DNA of 64,000 bases from Mucilaginibacter gossypii (lineage in GTDB: Bacteria > Bacteroidota > Bacteroidia > Sphingobacteriales > Sphingobacteriaceae), in NCBI RefSeq assembly GCF_900100945.1, contig NZ_FNCG01000016.1, positions 1 through 64,000 of the forward strand, written 5' to 3'. The notes below the pieces were generated by a model. That model ran no database searches. It was not told the origin of the DNA and was given only the letters and a program-made list of their open reading frames with translations. Positions within the stretch are counted from its first letter, which is position 1. Every line of letters starts with the position of its first letter. The translations under genes were made by a program, and so were the position numbers. Of the stretch, positions 8,422-17,376 are shown in pieces.

Positions 8422-8814
8422 TTATTCGTCATTAGATGTTATTCGTCTTAAAAATTCCAATTCTAATTTATTGTATTCCGCATCTAATCTGTTTAGGTGT
8501 TCAATTCCAGCCGCGGAATCCCAATCATTTTCATCAAATTCAATTTGGCTCCATGGGGTTTCTTTGGTTGCAGATGTTAAGTTAGTTTCTACTTGTCCCA
8601 ACTCGAAATTCATGATCAAAGAACTTAAATATCTGTGATGTCCATCTATAATCAAGTTACCGCATATTTTTATTTCGTCAAATTTTACGAGATGTTCCAT
8701 CTTGCTGCACATTCTTGAAATTATGGGGATAGATAACCTGGGTTGCGTCGGAATAAAGGGAATATCATTAGCTGCAATAAATTCCAAAATAAATTGTTGT
8801 GTAATTTTCTTCAT
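8422..8814 (-). CDS. ParB/Srx-fold domain protein
   Basis: 130 aa. The stretch FDEIKICGNLIIDGHHRYLSS (residues about 46-66) contains the GHHRY signature (GxxR class) of the ParB/sulfiredoxin nucleotide-binding fold. The C-terminal half is acidic and probably helical, with no helix-turn-helix, so this is not a partition ParB. It is co-directional with the HAD gene (16-bp gap), and the two are probably one transcript. A nucleotide-hydrolysing or nicking role is possible but unproven. Confidence 0.65.
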   Translation of the reverse strand: MKKITQQFILEFIAANDIPFIPTQPRLSIPIISRMCSKMEHLVKFDEIKICGNLIIDGHHRYLSSLIMNFELGQVETNLTSATKETPWSQIEFDENDWDSAAGIEHLNRLDAEYNKLELEFLRRITSNDE

Positions 8815-8883
8815 TTATGTGATATTAAATGTCGGCTTAGGCTATTCTTAATGTAATTCCCACTTCCTCAGGATCCGGAGATC

Positions 8884-9711
8884 TCAATATTTCCTGTAAA
8901 CGTTATAAAGAATATTCAAATCTAGCTGGGTCATTACCGGTGTTTCATCCGTTTGTACAAAGTGACGCTTAAAGGCAACAATGGCTACCGGGAGATTGCT
9001 GATATCATAGCCAATCAGCTTAAGTGCTGTAGCATAATCAAAATTATCGGGCGGAAGTTCAAGCAGTTCTTCTCTCCAAAACCCAAAACCTTTTTGAGCT
9101 AATAGTTTCCATGGAAATAATGGCCCCGGATCGGGTTTGCGCAATGGCGCTATATCCTGGTGCCCTATAAAATTAGCCTGCGGAATGTTGTAGGCTTTTT
9201 TGAGCTGAGCCAATAAAGCAAGCAGGCTTTTTACCTGTACATCATTAAAAGGCTCGTGCCCATTATTGTCAATCTCAATGCCGATGGAACAGCTGTTCAT
9301 ATCGGTAATACTGCCCCATTTGCTGATGCCGGCATGCCAGGCCCGCAGGTAATCATTAAGCATGTGGTAAACCTTGCCGTCTTTACTTACTACATAGTGC
9401 GCGCTTACCTGTGGCTTTACCAGGGTAAAAGTATTGAGGGTTTGCTTAACCGAGTCCTGAGCTGTATAGTGAATGATAACATAGTTGGGCTTGCGCAGGT
9501 TGAAATTCACGGTGCCAACCCACTCCGAAGGGATGGCGCCTCCCGCGCTGTCAACCAGCATGGCAGGCTGCTCGCGGCTAATTACCTCTACTAATGAATC
9601 GGTTTGATTGTTGTATACTTTACTAGTGGCCGCGAACGGTTGTACTTTAGGCGAGCACGCGCTGATGGTGGCTACAACGGCCATAAATAAAAAAACGTAT
9701 ATATTTTTCAA
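8884..9711 (-). CDS. N-acetylmuramoyl-L-alanine amidase, lipoprotein (Amidase_2)
   Basis: A 275-aa AmpD-like zinc amidase that cleaves the MurNAc-L-Ala bond of peptidoglycan or muropeptides. The signal peptide ends in the lipobox ISAC (Cys about 19), so it is probably lipid-anchored in the envelope. Family features are YVIIHYTAQDS (first Zn His), SAHYVVSKDGKVY, WHAGISKWG, IGIEIDNNG, and FIGHQDIAPLRKPDPGPLFPW with the second His and the Asp ligand. The C-terminal 60 residues form a small extra domain. It has no operon partner. Confidence 0.92.
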   Translation of the reverse strand: MKNIYVFLFMAVVATISACSPKVQPFAATSKVYNNQTDSLVEVISREQPAMLVDSAGGAIPSEWVGTVNFNLRKPNYVIIHYTAQDSVKQTLNTFTLVKPQVSAHYVVSKDGKVYHMLNDYLRAWHAGISKWGSITDMNSCSIGIEIDNNGHEPFNDVQVKSLLALLAQLKKAYNIPQANFIGHQDIAPLRKPDPGPLFPWKLLAQKGFGFWREELLELPPDNFDYATALKLIGYDISNLPVAIVAFKRHFVQTDETPVMTQLDLNILYNVYRKY

Positions 9712-9768
9712 ACCTTGATTCTCCTGATTAAAGATTCCTCCCTAATGATTTAAACAAGTATACAAAAA

Positions 9769-9836
9769 ACCTTGATCCATTTGATTTAAAGACTTTCTGA
9801 TTTTATCAGGTAGTCCACAAATCAATTAAATCAAGG
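9769..9836. repeat. Imperfect palindrome with CCTTGAT...ATCAAGG ends
   Basis: The left arm starts ACCTTGATCCATTTGATTTA; the right arm ends CAATTAAATCAAGG. A further half-copy (ACCTTGATTCTCCTGATTAA) sits just upstream at the amidase start. This low-complexity TTGATTTAA-type repeat is intergenic and has no reading frame. Confidence 0.5.
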
Positions 9837-9891
9837 CTCAGATAGCTTACCTCGTTGGAGATAGCCTGTCAGTTTTATATTTTCAACAGCG

Positions 9892-10047
9892 TTATATAGC
9901 TGTCGACCGCCTTATTACACCTAACAAAATCGCGATAATAGCTATTACCAGCAAAATGTGGATAAGGCTGCCTACTGTTGTGAAAAATACGCCGATTGCC
10001 CATCCTATTATAAGGATGACTGCAATTATATACAGGAGTGAGTTCAT
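9892..10047 (-). CDS. Lmo0937 family small membrane protein
   Basis: A 51-aa protein beginning MNSLLYIIAVILIIGWAIGV, with a second hydrophobic segment HILLVIAIIAILLG and a short basic C-terminus (VIRRS). The two transmembrane segments with a central GWAIG and LxHxLL pattern are diagnostic of the Lmo0937/YqaE-like small membrane proteins common in Bacteroidota, often stress-induced. It is shorter than usual ORF-finding cut-offs. A 165-base AT-rich gap separates it from the divergent protease-like gene. Confidence 0.8.
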   Translation of the reverse strand: MNSLLYIIAVILIIGWAIGVFFTTVGSLIHILLVIAIIAILLGVIRRSTAI

Positions 10048-10160
10048 AATAATTTGTTTTAATTAATGATTTTCATAGATATTAGTATAATAACTATGAT
10101 GACTGAAAAGTTTTAAATTTTGTTTTTTTTAGGGGAGATACAGCTCATTTAACGTTGTGT

Positions 10161-10191
10161 TTTGTAAAGATTTATTCCCTGCGTACCTTTA
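10161..10191 (+). promoter_or_regulatory. Promoter of the aspartyl-protease-like gene
   Basis: TTTG (10161-10164), then 19 bases, then TACCTTTA (10184-10191), one mismatch from TAnnTTTG. The ATG at 10213 follows 21 bases later. Confidence 0.5.
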
Positions 10192-10212
10192 GGCACCTTA
10201 CCTATAAAAACG

Positions 10213-11379
10213 ATGAAATATTTTCTGCTGCTTATCTGCCTGCTGCCCGCCGGGCTTGTGTTTGGTCAGTCGAAACTGCCGGTAATCAAAGCCACTTCTA
10301 AAAAAGTAGCCATCAATGACGGTGGATTTTTAGATAAAAATGCATGGTCGCTTTCGCCAAAAACACGACCGGACGTTTATACTGCCGATAGGACCCGGGC
10401 GACAAAGTGGGTAACTTTTTATACCGACATCGATTCGATAAGGGTAAAGGTTAAGCCCGGTACAAGGTATAACTTCGTTATCCTGCTTAACGGTAAGGAT
10501 TCATGTTATACACAAATTGCAAGCGCTATACCGCCGGCGGCCAAACATGAAGCCCGAATCAGCAAAAACGATACTATTCCGTTTAAACTTACAGCCTACG
10601 GCGCCATAGCGGTAAAGGCCGTGATGAATGATACCGACACGTTAAACCTGCATTTTGACCTGAGCTCATTTGACTTTCATTTAACAAGGGATGCCATATT
10701 AAATAAAACGAAACTGCTGCCTAACCAGGCTGATGTTTTGGCCGGTAAAGCAAAGCCAAATTTTAATGAAATGAGCAAAGCTTTGAAGCTGCAAATCGGC
10801 ACATCAGTTTGGCACAACCTGGAAATGTTGCCCACAAACATAACCTCGACTGGAATGGACGGCCGTTTTGGCTGGAACCTGTTTGAGGGTAAACAGGTAG
10901 AGGTTGATTATGATAACAACCGTATCATCATCCGCGATAAAATGCCTAAAAACTTAAAAGGTTATGAACGCTCGAAGATTGGGTTTATCCATTCGTTCCC
11001 ATATGTTACCGGTACGTTTGAAATAGACGGCAAAAAATACACCGGCAATTTTTCTATGGATACCGGATCCGAACAGTCATTGATACTGGATAGTGAATGG
11101 GCTGTTAAAAATAATTTCCCCAGGGATCTTAAACTCATCAAGTCATCCACAATCAGCGATCCGCGCGGGGTAAAATATGAAATGAAGATTGTAGAAACAC
11201 CATTGTTCAGGCTCAATAGCTTTCCTGTTAGTAATGTACCGGCCATTATGCTGAACAATAAAAACCCGATGGGTTTTGAAATTAATTATTTAGGTAACGG
11301 GTAGCTAAAACGGTTCAATATGATCCTCGATTTTAAAAGTGATTACCTGTACCTGAAGCCCAATAAATTATCTACCTGA
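10213..11379 (+). pseudogene. Secreted aspartyl-protease-like protein interrupted by an in-frame TAG
   Basis: The frame encodes a signal peptide (ending LVFGQ) and about 345 further residues. NFSMDTGSEQSLIL near residue 280 is the retropepsin-like DTGS active-site motif, and GRFGWNLFEGKQVEVDYDN near 215 resembles the first-lobe end. The frame stops at a TAG (11302-11304) straight after EINYLGNG. The same frame then continues LKRFNMILDFKSDYLYLKPN for 24 codons to a TGA at 11377. That is exactly the C-terminal strand pattern of this family (GN-x-LKRFNVILDF), so the TAG looks like a point nonsense mutation, or a readthrough site. The truncated product may still fold partly. Confidence 0.75.
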
Positions 11380-11387
11380 AATAGAAT

Positions 11388-12782
11388 TTAGTTTCCGGCA
11401 GGTACCGCCCAGCTTTGCCCGTCTAAAACCGGGTTCACATCCATGCTCTCGTATTGAATATTGAGCTTTTGCTGGCCGCTTGTTGTGGCTTCACGATATG
11501 GAATAGTAATACCCTGTACCGGCCGAAGATCTGATAGCATAGCGAACAGGGTTTTGTCGCCTACCTTATAGCCGTAAGCCATTAGTTGGTTTTGATTATT
11601 TATGGCAAACACGTATTCGTTGCCATTTAACCTGCATTGAACCGTATACATATCATTATCGGGGATTTTTTGTGTATTGATGACCTGCATTTGATCAAGT
11701 GATGATCTGCGTAACCCAATAACCCCGGTGTATAAGGCGGTTTTTATCTCGGCAACGTTATTGGCCGGAAGATCGGACTTGTTGCCGCTGCTCCACTGCC
11801 ATCCGTTACTGCCTTCGGTTTGTTGCACCGAAACCGGTTTGCCGTTTTTCCATATTTCAACGCGTACCTTGCTGTTGGGGATATCAATCAGCTCAACAAC
11901 TTTTAACCCCGAAACGGAACCCGTTAACCGGGCGGTTTTCAGGGCATTCAGTTTATCGCCTCCATGGGCGGCATTGGCTTTTAAAAGCAGGGTTTTTCCA
12001 TTTGGCACGGCGGCATTGCTTGTATTTGCGGCGGAGTTTTCGGAAGTTTTTTTAGCCGCGGTTGATGATTTGGTATTGTTAGCGGTGGTATTGTCATCGT
12101 TGTCTACAAAAAATACCCGCCCGTCAACTACAGCCATACGGGTTTTACCGCCCATATCACAAAAAAAGCTGTGTAGTTCGGTATGGCCATCGGTATAGGT
12201 AAGTGTAAGCACCCCCTTGTTTATTTTATAGGTGCCGGCGCCGTCCCGGCTGCTTGAGCTGCCACCGCCAACATTTTCGCCGGCTACAACCGAGCCCGAA
12301 TAGCGCGAATTGCTAAAATGCCCCTTGCCATCGAAATTTAATCCCTGTGTGCTTAAAGCGCCTACATAAGTTGTACCATAGGCAGCGCCGCCACCGCCCA
12401 TAGCGCTGATGAACGAGTAATAGCCCGGAGGTATAATGTTCCCCTGAAGTTTAAACAGTTCATGTGCATAGTTGGAAAGGCTTCCATATTTGGTTATGCC
12501 ATAAACAGACGAGCTTTTAGTATATTTAAGTGTTACCTCTCCTTTGCTTATGGTGTAATGCCCGCTTACGCTGGTTTGCCAGTCGGCACTGTTAAGCGAA
12601 GAATTGAAAGTACCATCAGGTCTGAATAATATAGCTACGTCAGTTCTGTTCATGCCGCCGCCAAATATCGGACTTGGCGAAAACTCGCATCCGGCATAAA
12701 CGCCATCTAATTTATCCTGGGCAAAAACATTATCGTAAAGGCAAAATAAAAAGGCGAATAGTACCAGGAGGAATTGTTTCAT
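11388..12782 (-). CDS. Secreted protein with C-terminal LolA-like domain, function unknown
   Basis: 464 aa with a signal peptide (MKQFLLVLFAFLFCLYDNVFAQ). The N-terminal half (about 25-240) is built of lipocalin-like strands (LDGVYAGCEF, GHYTISKGEVTLKY, GTYKINKGVLTLTY), resembling a duplicated unit. A Thr/Ser/Asn-rich linker spans about 245-285. The C-terminal 180 residues (ALKTARLTGSVSGLKVVELI onward) look like the beta-rich LolA/outer-membrane-lipoprotein-sorting fold. I do not recognise a characterised member. The ATG at 12782 is chosen because the signal peptide starts there; the frame runs up to 12893 without support. It converges with the protease-like gene 9 bp away. Confidence 0.7.
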   Translation of the reverse strand: MKQFLLVLFAFLFCLYDNVFAQDKLDGVYAGCEFSPSPIFGGGMNRTDVAILFRPDGTFNSSLNSADWQTSVSGHYTISKGEVTLKYTKSSSVYGITKYGSLSNYAHELFKLQGNIIPPGYYSFISAMGGGGAAYGTTYVGALSTQGLNFDGKGHFSNSRYSGSVVAGENVGGGSSSSRDGAGTYKINKGVLTLTYTDGHTELHSFFCDMGGKTRMAVVDGRVFFVDNDDNTTANNTKSSTAAKKTSENSAANTSNAAVPNGKTLLLKANAAHGGDKLNALKTARLTGSVSGLKVVELIDIPNSKVRVEIWKNGKPVSVQQTEGSNGWQWSSGNKSDLPANNVAEIKTALYTGVIGLRRSSLDQMQVINTQKIPDNDMYTVQCRLNGNEYVFAINNQNQLMAYGYKVGDKTLFAMLSDLRPVQGITIPYREATTSGQQKLNIQYESMDVNPVLDGQSWAVPAGN

Positions 12783-12960
12783 AGGGCGTCGGTTTTTTGT
12801 TGGTAAACCGTGTTTGCCGCTTATTGTTTGTGGAAATGCTTTAATTAATATGTAATTAATGTTGGTGCTGCTTAATATAAGGTGACATGTCATTTCGACG
12901 ATGAACGAGGAAAAATCTTATGCGCTAAGTTCATCGATTAGCAACAACACGCTCAAATAA

Positions 12961-12997
12961 AAAACGGCCGCGAGGAATAATTCCCCCACGACCGCTC
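12961..12997 (-). terminator. Terminator-like hairpin after the DUF892 gene
   Basis: On the minus strand an imperfect GC-rich stem (GCGGTCGTGGGGGAAT paired with ATTCCTCGCGGCCG) is followed by TTTTTTA, about 20 bases after the DUF892 stop. Confidence 0.55.
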
Positions 12998-13015
12998 TTA
13001 AAAAACTAATAAACG

Positions 13016-13561
13016 TTAAGCTTTTTCGGCTTTTGATGCCTGGTTGATACCGGCTTCGGCAATTTGTGTGAGCAGGCTGTCGCAGGTTTTTTCTTCCTGA
13101 AGGGTTGAATCAAGCAGTTCGGCCGCGTGGTCATAGCCCAGCACGCCGGCCAGTGTGCGGAGGGTGCCGTATGACGCTATTTCGTAATGCTCAATTTTTT
13201 GAGCTGCAGAAATAATACCGGCATCACGGGTAATACTGCCTTTTTCGGTTTCTGATATAATTTCTTCACCTTCTTTGATGAGGCCAGCCATCGCCTCACA
13301 TTTTACAGCCACGGCTTTTTGGCCAATGGAAGCAAATGCATCTTCCAAACGAATCACCTGCCGCTCGGTTTCGGCCAGGTGGCTTTCGATAGCCGAGCGT
13401 AATTCATCGGATGTTGCCGCTTTAGCCATTTTAGGCAGTGCTTTTGTAAGATGTTTTTCGGCCCAGTAAATGTCTTTTAATTCATCAATAAATAATTCAT
13501 TCAGTGCCGATTCCTGCACATCATTAGTTTGTTCGGGTGTTTTTACTTTAGTAGTTGCCAT
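13016..13561 (-). CDS. Ferritin-like DUF892 (YciE/YciF family) protein
   Basis: A 181-aa all-helical protein. ALNELFIDELKDIYWAEKHL, the paired ESHLAETERQVIRLEDAF and KIEHYEIASYGTLRTLA are the metal-ligand helices of the ferritin-like YciF family (Glu and His spaced as in a di-iron site). Members are general-stress proteins of unknown reaction. It lies alone between the LolA-like gene and ku, and the co-location with ku hints at a stress or stationary-phase regulon (inference). Confidence 0.9.
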   Translation of the reverse strand: MATTKVKTPEQTNDVQESALNELFIDELKDIYWAEKHLTKALPKMAKAATSDELRSAIESHLAETERQVIRLEDAFASIGQKAVAVKCEAMAGLIKEGEEIISETEKGSITRDAGIISAAQKIEHYEIASYGTLRTLAGVLGYDHAAELLDSTLQEEKTCDSLLTQIAEAGINQASKAEKA

Positions 13562-13804
13562 GATAGATGTTTTAATGTTTTTGTGAGATAAACACTACAA
13601 ACACAAAGCCAAAACTTATTCTTTTAAAAATAAAATTAATTATTAGGATAATTTATTCGTAATATCTGAAGGATTTTATCTTCTTAAAAAAACAGCTTTC
13701 CAAACATTTCCAACCATGAGTTCTGAAAACAACACATGTTGACTCTTTTTGAGGAATATTTCAATTACAGACTTAAAACTTTCAACTCCGTACTTCCGGC
13801 TTCA

Positions 13805-14575
13805 TTAAGCCCCTTTCTTGCTTTTTAAACTGGCCATCAGCTGGTCGTACAAATCGTCACTACCTGTTTTGCGGGGTTTAAGCTTTTTAACTTTGGCGCG
13901 TTTACCTTTTGATTTGGCCTCGATGATCCTGAGCAGCTCATCATTATACTCGTCTTTAAATTTAGACACATCAAAATCTTCGGCGTATTGATTTATAAGG
14001 GTGAGGCCCATATCCAGTTCCTTTTTACTTACCTCAATCTTATCGGGCAGGTTAAGATCATCGGTATCACGAATCTCCTGCCCAAAGCGGATGCGGGTTA
14101 CTACCAGTACATTTTTAAGCGGGTGAACGATACAAAGGCTTTCGGTGCTGCGCAGCACAAAACGGGCCAGCCCTGCTTTTTTTGATTGCGTAAGTGCCTG
14201 GATAAGCAGGGCATAGGCTTTGTTGTTTTTGGTATCGGGCTCGGTATAGTATGATGTTTCGTAAAACATGGGGTTTACATCGGCAATATCTACAAAGCTT
14301 TCAATTTCAATTACCTTGCTTTTTTCGGGCGCTGCATCCTCAAAGTCCTGTTCGTCCATGATCACGTAATCTTCATCAAGCTTATAGCCTTTTACAATTT
14401 TATCGTAGGGGACTTCCTTGTGGGTATTTTCGTTTACCCGCTGAAAACGGATGCGTGCATGATCACGGCTATCCAGCATATCAAAATCAAGCGAACTGGT
14501 TTGTACTGCCGAATATAATTTAACGGGGATGCTCACCAATCCAAAACCTATCGAACCTTTCCATATCGATCTCAT
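13805..14575 (-). CDS. ku: Ku protein, non-homologous end joining
   Basis: A 256-aa bacterial Ku homodimer subunit that binds double-strand DNA ends and recruits LigD. The N-terminus MRSIWKGSIGFGLVSIPVKLYSA is the family signature. The beta-barrel core continues with VKGYKLDEDYVIMDEQDFE and FYETSYYTEPD, then ARFVLRSTESLCIVHPLKNVLVV, and a helical, Lys-rich C-terminal tail (GKRAKVKKLKPRK). No ligase D gene is in the window; it may be elsewhere. Confidence 0.95.
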   Translation of the reverse strand: MRSIWKGSIGFGLVSIPVKLYSAVQTSSLDFDMLDSRDHARIRFQRVNENTHKEVPYDKIVKGYKLDEDYVIMDEQDFEDAAPEKSKVIEIESFVDIADVNPMFYETSYYTEPDTKNNKAYALLIQALTQSKKAGLARFVLRSTESLCIVHPLKNVLVVTRIRFGQEIRDTDDLNLPDKIEVSKKELDMGLTLINQYAEDFDVSKFKDEYNDELLRIIEAKSKGKRAKVKKLKPRKTGSDDLYDQLMASLKSKKGA

Positions 14576-14996
14576 AGCTAAACGTTATTAAATGTGCTGT
14601 AATATAACCATTAAGGATGGAAAGGGTTTGGAAAAGGGAAGTAAGTTGTTGTGTGCTAAAAGGTAAAAGTATGGCATCGTGAGAACTCCCTCTTGAGAGT
14701 AATAACCCATTAAAAGACATAAGTAAGGAATTAAACACCCTATCGACTCACCCCGACATCGCTACGCTTGTCACCCCTCTCTACGCAAGCGTAAAGAGGG
14801 GACTTTTCTTTGCCCTCTTTACGCCAAAGGCGAAGAGAGGGGTGACAAGCGTAGCGCAGACCGGGTGAGTCAACTATGCGTCAGGCCGCCGGTTTATTTA
14901 CAAGCATACCAATGGCTTAGCAATTAATTGTAGCCTTACTGTTACACATTAAACTAAATACACGTTACCTTAGTCATAACATCAAATAATATACAC
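14576..14996. other. 421-bp intergenic region with a large inverted repeat at 14745-14872
   Basis: 14745-14872 is a near-perfect inverted repeat: GACTCACCCC...CGCTACGCTTGTCACCCCTC on the left and GAGGGGTGACAAGCGTAGCG...GGGTGAGTC on the right, with an inner hairpin of CTTTACGC-type repeats. It has no credible reading frame and resembles a MITE or REP element. The rest is AT-rich spacer before the SIMPL gene. Confidence 0.7.
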
Positions 14997-15695
14997 ATGA
15001 AAAAGCTATTTATCCTTGCCGCACTATTAGCAACTACCATTGGCGCATTTGCCCAAAACGTTGACCTTAGGCGTAAAATTGAAGTTACCGGCATCGCCGA
15101 GCAGGAGGTTACTCCTGATATTATAAACGTGACCATATCACTACAGGAATACATGGACGGCAAAAAGCACATTGCCATTAACGACCTGGAAGATCAGCTG
15201 GAAAAAGCCGTTAAAGACGCCGGCATTCCATCGTCAGATTTTACGGTGAACAATGTATCTGCCTGGAACAATACCTATCAAAAGAAAAAAGCACCCGACT
15301 TTTTGGCCAGCAAACAATACGGCCTGCGTGTGCGCGACCTGAACAAGTTTAACCAGATCATGTCGAAAATTGATCCTAAAGGGATTCAGGCTACCAATAT
15401 TGAAAGCTACGACTATTCAAAAATGGCCGATTTAAAGCGCGACCTTAAAATAAAAGCGCTGTTGGCCGCACGTGATAAAGCAACCTACCTGTTGGCTGCC
15501 CTTGGCGAAAAGCTGGGTGGTGCTATCAATATTGCCGAAAGCGATAACAGCAGCTTTCCGCAACCAAGGATGTATGCTGCCAATGTGATGACATTCAAAG
15601 CATCGGCAGACAGCAATGTTGGCGATTCGGATATCAGTTTCAAAAACATCAAACTAAGTTTCCAGATCCAGGCGGTGTTTGAGATTGTGAAATAA
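14997..15695 (+). CDS. SIMPL domain-containing periplasmic protein (DUF541)
   Basis: 232 aa with a Sec signal peptide (MKKLFILAALLATTIGAFAQ). The mature start KIEVTGIAEQEVTPDIINVTI is the SIMPL/YggE signature (GxG/A-E-x-E-V-x-P-D). The remainder alternates strands and helices typical of the family, with LKRDLKIKALLAARDKATYLLAALGEKLG near residue 145 onward. The role is unknown; E. coli YggE is linked to oxidative-stress protection. It is a single gene ended by the terminator at 15730. Confidence 0.9.
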   Translation: MKKLFILAALLATTIGAFAQNVDLRRKIEVTGIAEQEVTPDIINVTISLQEYMDGKKHIAINDLEDQLEKAVKDAGIPSSDFTVNNVSAWNNTYQKKKAPDFLASKQYGLRVRDLNKFNQIMSKIDPKGIQATNIESYDYSKMADLKRDLKIKALLAARDKATYLLAALGEKLGGAINIAESDNSSFPQPRMYAANVMTFKASADSNVGDSDISFKNIKLSFQIQAVFEIVK

Positions 15696-15701
15696 TCTCG
15701 T

Positions 15702-15798
15702 CCCCCTAAAGGGGGAGTTAAAAAATCTGAAGCCTCTGTTAAAACAAACAGGGGCTTTTTTCATTATCTTGTATAAAAAACTCCCCCTTTAGGGGGCC
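15702..15798 (+). terminator. Terminator nested inside an inverted CCCCCTAAAGGGGG repeat pair
   Basis: The terminator core is AAGCCTCTGTT / AAACAGGGGCTTTTTT at 15730-15761. It is enclosed by CCCCCTAAAGGGGGAGTTAA (15702 onward) and TTAGGGGG-type sequence (15781-15796) in inverted orientation, so the whole block can fold as one long hairpin. Confidence 0.75.
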
Positions 15799-15810
15799 GG
15801 GGGGCAACAT

Positions 15811-16662
15811 ATGCAATGGTTTGGCAGACGCGAAAGCGATAACGTAGATGATGAACGCGGTGGTGGCGGCGGCAGGTTAGCCATTGGCGGTGGCGTACTT
15901 GGTATTATAGCAGCCGCTATTTATTTTTTTACCGGGGTCGATCCTTCGGCGCTGTTTAACCAGGTAGCAACCAACCAGCCGGCCCGGCAGGAGCAAACCG
16001 TTAATAACGGCCCCGAAGATGAAGGCAAGAAATTTGTGCGCGTGGTTTTGGCCGATACCGAAGATATCTGGACAAAACTGTTTAACGACATGGGCCGTAC
16101 TTATGAAAAGCCGCGTTTAACCCTATTTAGCGATTATGTACAGTCAGCTTGCGGTAATGCCAGCTCGGCAAGCGGTCCGTTTTATTGCCCCGGCGATTCG
16201 CGGGTATATATTGATCTTTCTTTTTACGATGAGTTGAAGAACCGTTTCGGTGCCGCCGGCGATTTTGCGCAGGCTTATGTGATAGCGCACGAAGTTGGCC
16301 ATCATGTACAAAATCTTTTGGGAATCTCACAGAAAATGGATCAGGCACGGTCAAGATTGAGCGAACGCGCATACAATAAGCTTTCAGTAAAACTGGAGCT
16401 CCAGGCCGACTTTTATGCCGGCGTTTGGGCGCATTACGAAAAAACCATGAAAAACGTGCTCGACAAAGGCGACATAGAAGAAGCCCTGAACGCGGCCAAC
16501 GCCATAGGTGACGATCGGCTGCAGAAACAAGCACAGGGCCATGTAGAGCCCGATAGTTTTACGCATGGCACCAGCGCCCAGCGGATGTACTGGTTTAAAA
16601 AAGGTTTCGACACCGGGGATATTAACCAGGGAGATACTTTTGGAAACGGGGATTTGGATTGA
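15811..16662 (+). CDS. Neutral zinc metallopeptidase (YpfJ / KPN_02809 family)
   Basis: 283 aa. The N-terminus MQWFGRRESDNVDDERGGGG is followed by a single membrane segment (about 28-48) and the conserved peptidase_Zn domain. AYVIAHEVGHHVQNLLG (His-Glu-x-x-His) supplies Zn ligands, and ELQADFYAGVWAH gives the downstream acidic ligand. FYCPGDSRVYIDLSFYDEL and SFTHGTSAQRMYWFKKGF are family-specific. Substrates are unknown. The start at 15811 gives the canonical MxxFRRxxxSxNVxDRR-like N-terminus. Confidence 0.93.
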   Translation: MQWFGRRESDNVDDERGGGGGRLAIGGGVLGIIAAAIYFFTGVDPSALFNQVATNQPARQEQTVNNGPEDEGKKFVRVVLADTEDIWTKLFNDMGRTYEKPRLTLFSDYVQSACGNASSASGPFYCPGDSRVYIDLSFYDELKNRFGAAGDFAQAYVIAHEVGHHVQNLLGISQKMDQARSRLSERAYNKLSVKLELQADFYAGVWAHYEKTMKNVLDKGDIEEALNAANAIGDDRLQKQAQGHVEPDSFTHGTSAQRMYWFKKGFDTGDINQGDTFGNGDLD

Positions 16663-17376
16663 TTAGTTTATTGGCTCAATAGTTCAGTTGTTCATTGGTG
16701 GGAGGGCGTTGAGGTTAGGAAAGGGCTTTTGTGGTTTTATAACAAACATCGTCGCCCTCTTGGCCGGGCGGGGGCCAGTCACTTTTTCCTTGATGAAAAA
16801 GTAACCAAAAACCGAGCGGAGCGAGCTCATGAGCACCTACAAAGCAAAACAACCTTGCGAATAAATCAAGACAAAAAAATGCTTCTCCCCGCAGGCCATA
16901 CTCCCAGGCCCGCTTTTTTGTCGGCCCAACGCACTTTTGTTTTGGGTTTGATAACAATATTTCACGGTTCTTATCTTAATTCTTGACTCTTACCGTCTTG
17001 CTTCTTCCTCACCCCGTCGGCAGGTAAGCTTCGGGTGAAAGCGGGCAGAACAATTGTGGCCTTGTGTGGCTGCAGGGGCATAGCAAGTTTTTGCAGAAGC
17101 CGGGGCAATGAGCGGGTGAAGCAGGGCAAAATAATTGCAGCCCGTGGTTCTGCCCGGTTTGCAGGGCAAAGGCCCTGTGCGGCAAAGAAGCCTATCTGCT
17201 GACTTGACTTTTTGGTTACTTTTGTGTCAAGACAAAAGTAACAGCCAACCCGCGGCGATTGAGCGGGGCCGATGTTAGTTAAATACAACTAAGGTCTTTT
17301 AAAAGAGCAATAGCGGACTTGGCGCCCGGCTCGGTACAGCATGCGATTGCCACGCTATCGCTCGCAATGACATATT
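16663..17376. repeat. 714-bp repeat-rich intergenic region, copy A of a long dispersed repeat
   Basis: 16748-16940 starts CATCGTCGCCCTCTTGGCCG and includes AAGTAACCAAA, CAAGACAAAAAAATGCTTC and GGCCATACTCCCAGGCCCGC. The same blocks occur in the same order at 18500-18642. 17205-17265 holds TTTTTGGTTACTTTTG...CAAAAGTAAC, another inverted pair, and 17341-17371 is a GTCATTGCGAG-family half-copy. The short open frames here contain repeat sequence and are not credible genes. Confidence 0.75.

Noticed and set aside
14520..14738. 72-codon minus-strand frame overlapping the start of ku
   Set aside because: It overlaps the ku coding start in another frame and lies in non-coding spacer; no homologous character.
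16729..17288. Several frames of 80-105 codons on both strands after the metallopeptidase gene
   Set aside because: They consist of dispersed-repeat sequence also found at 18500-18642 and have no domain features.
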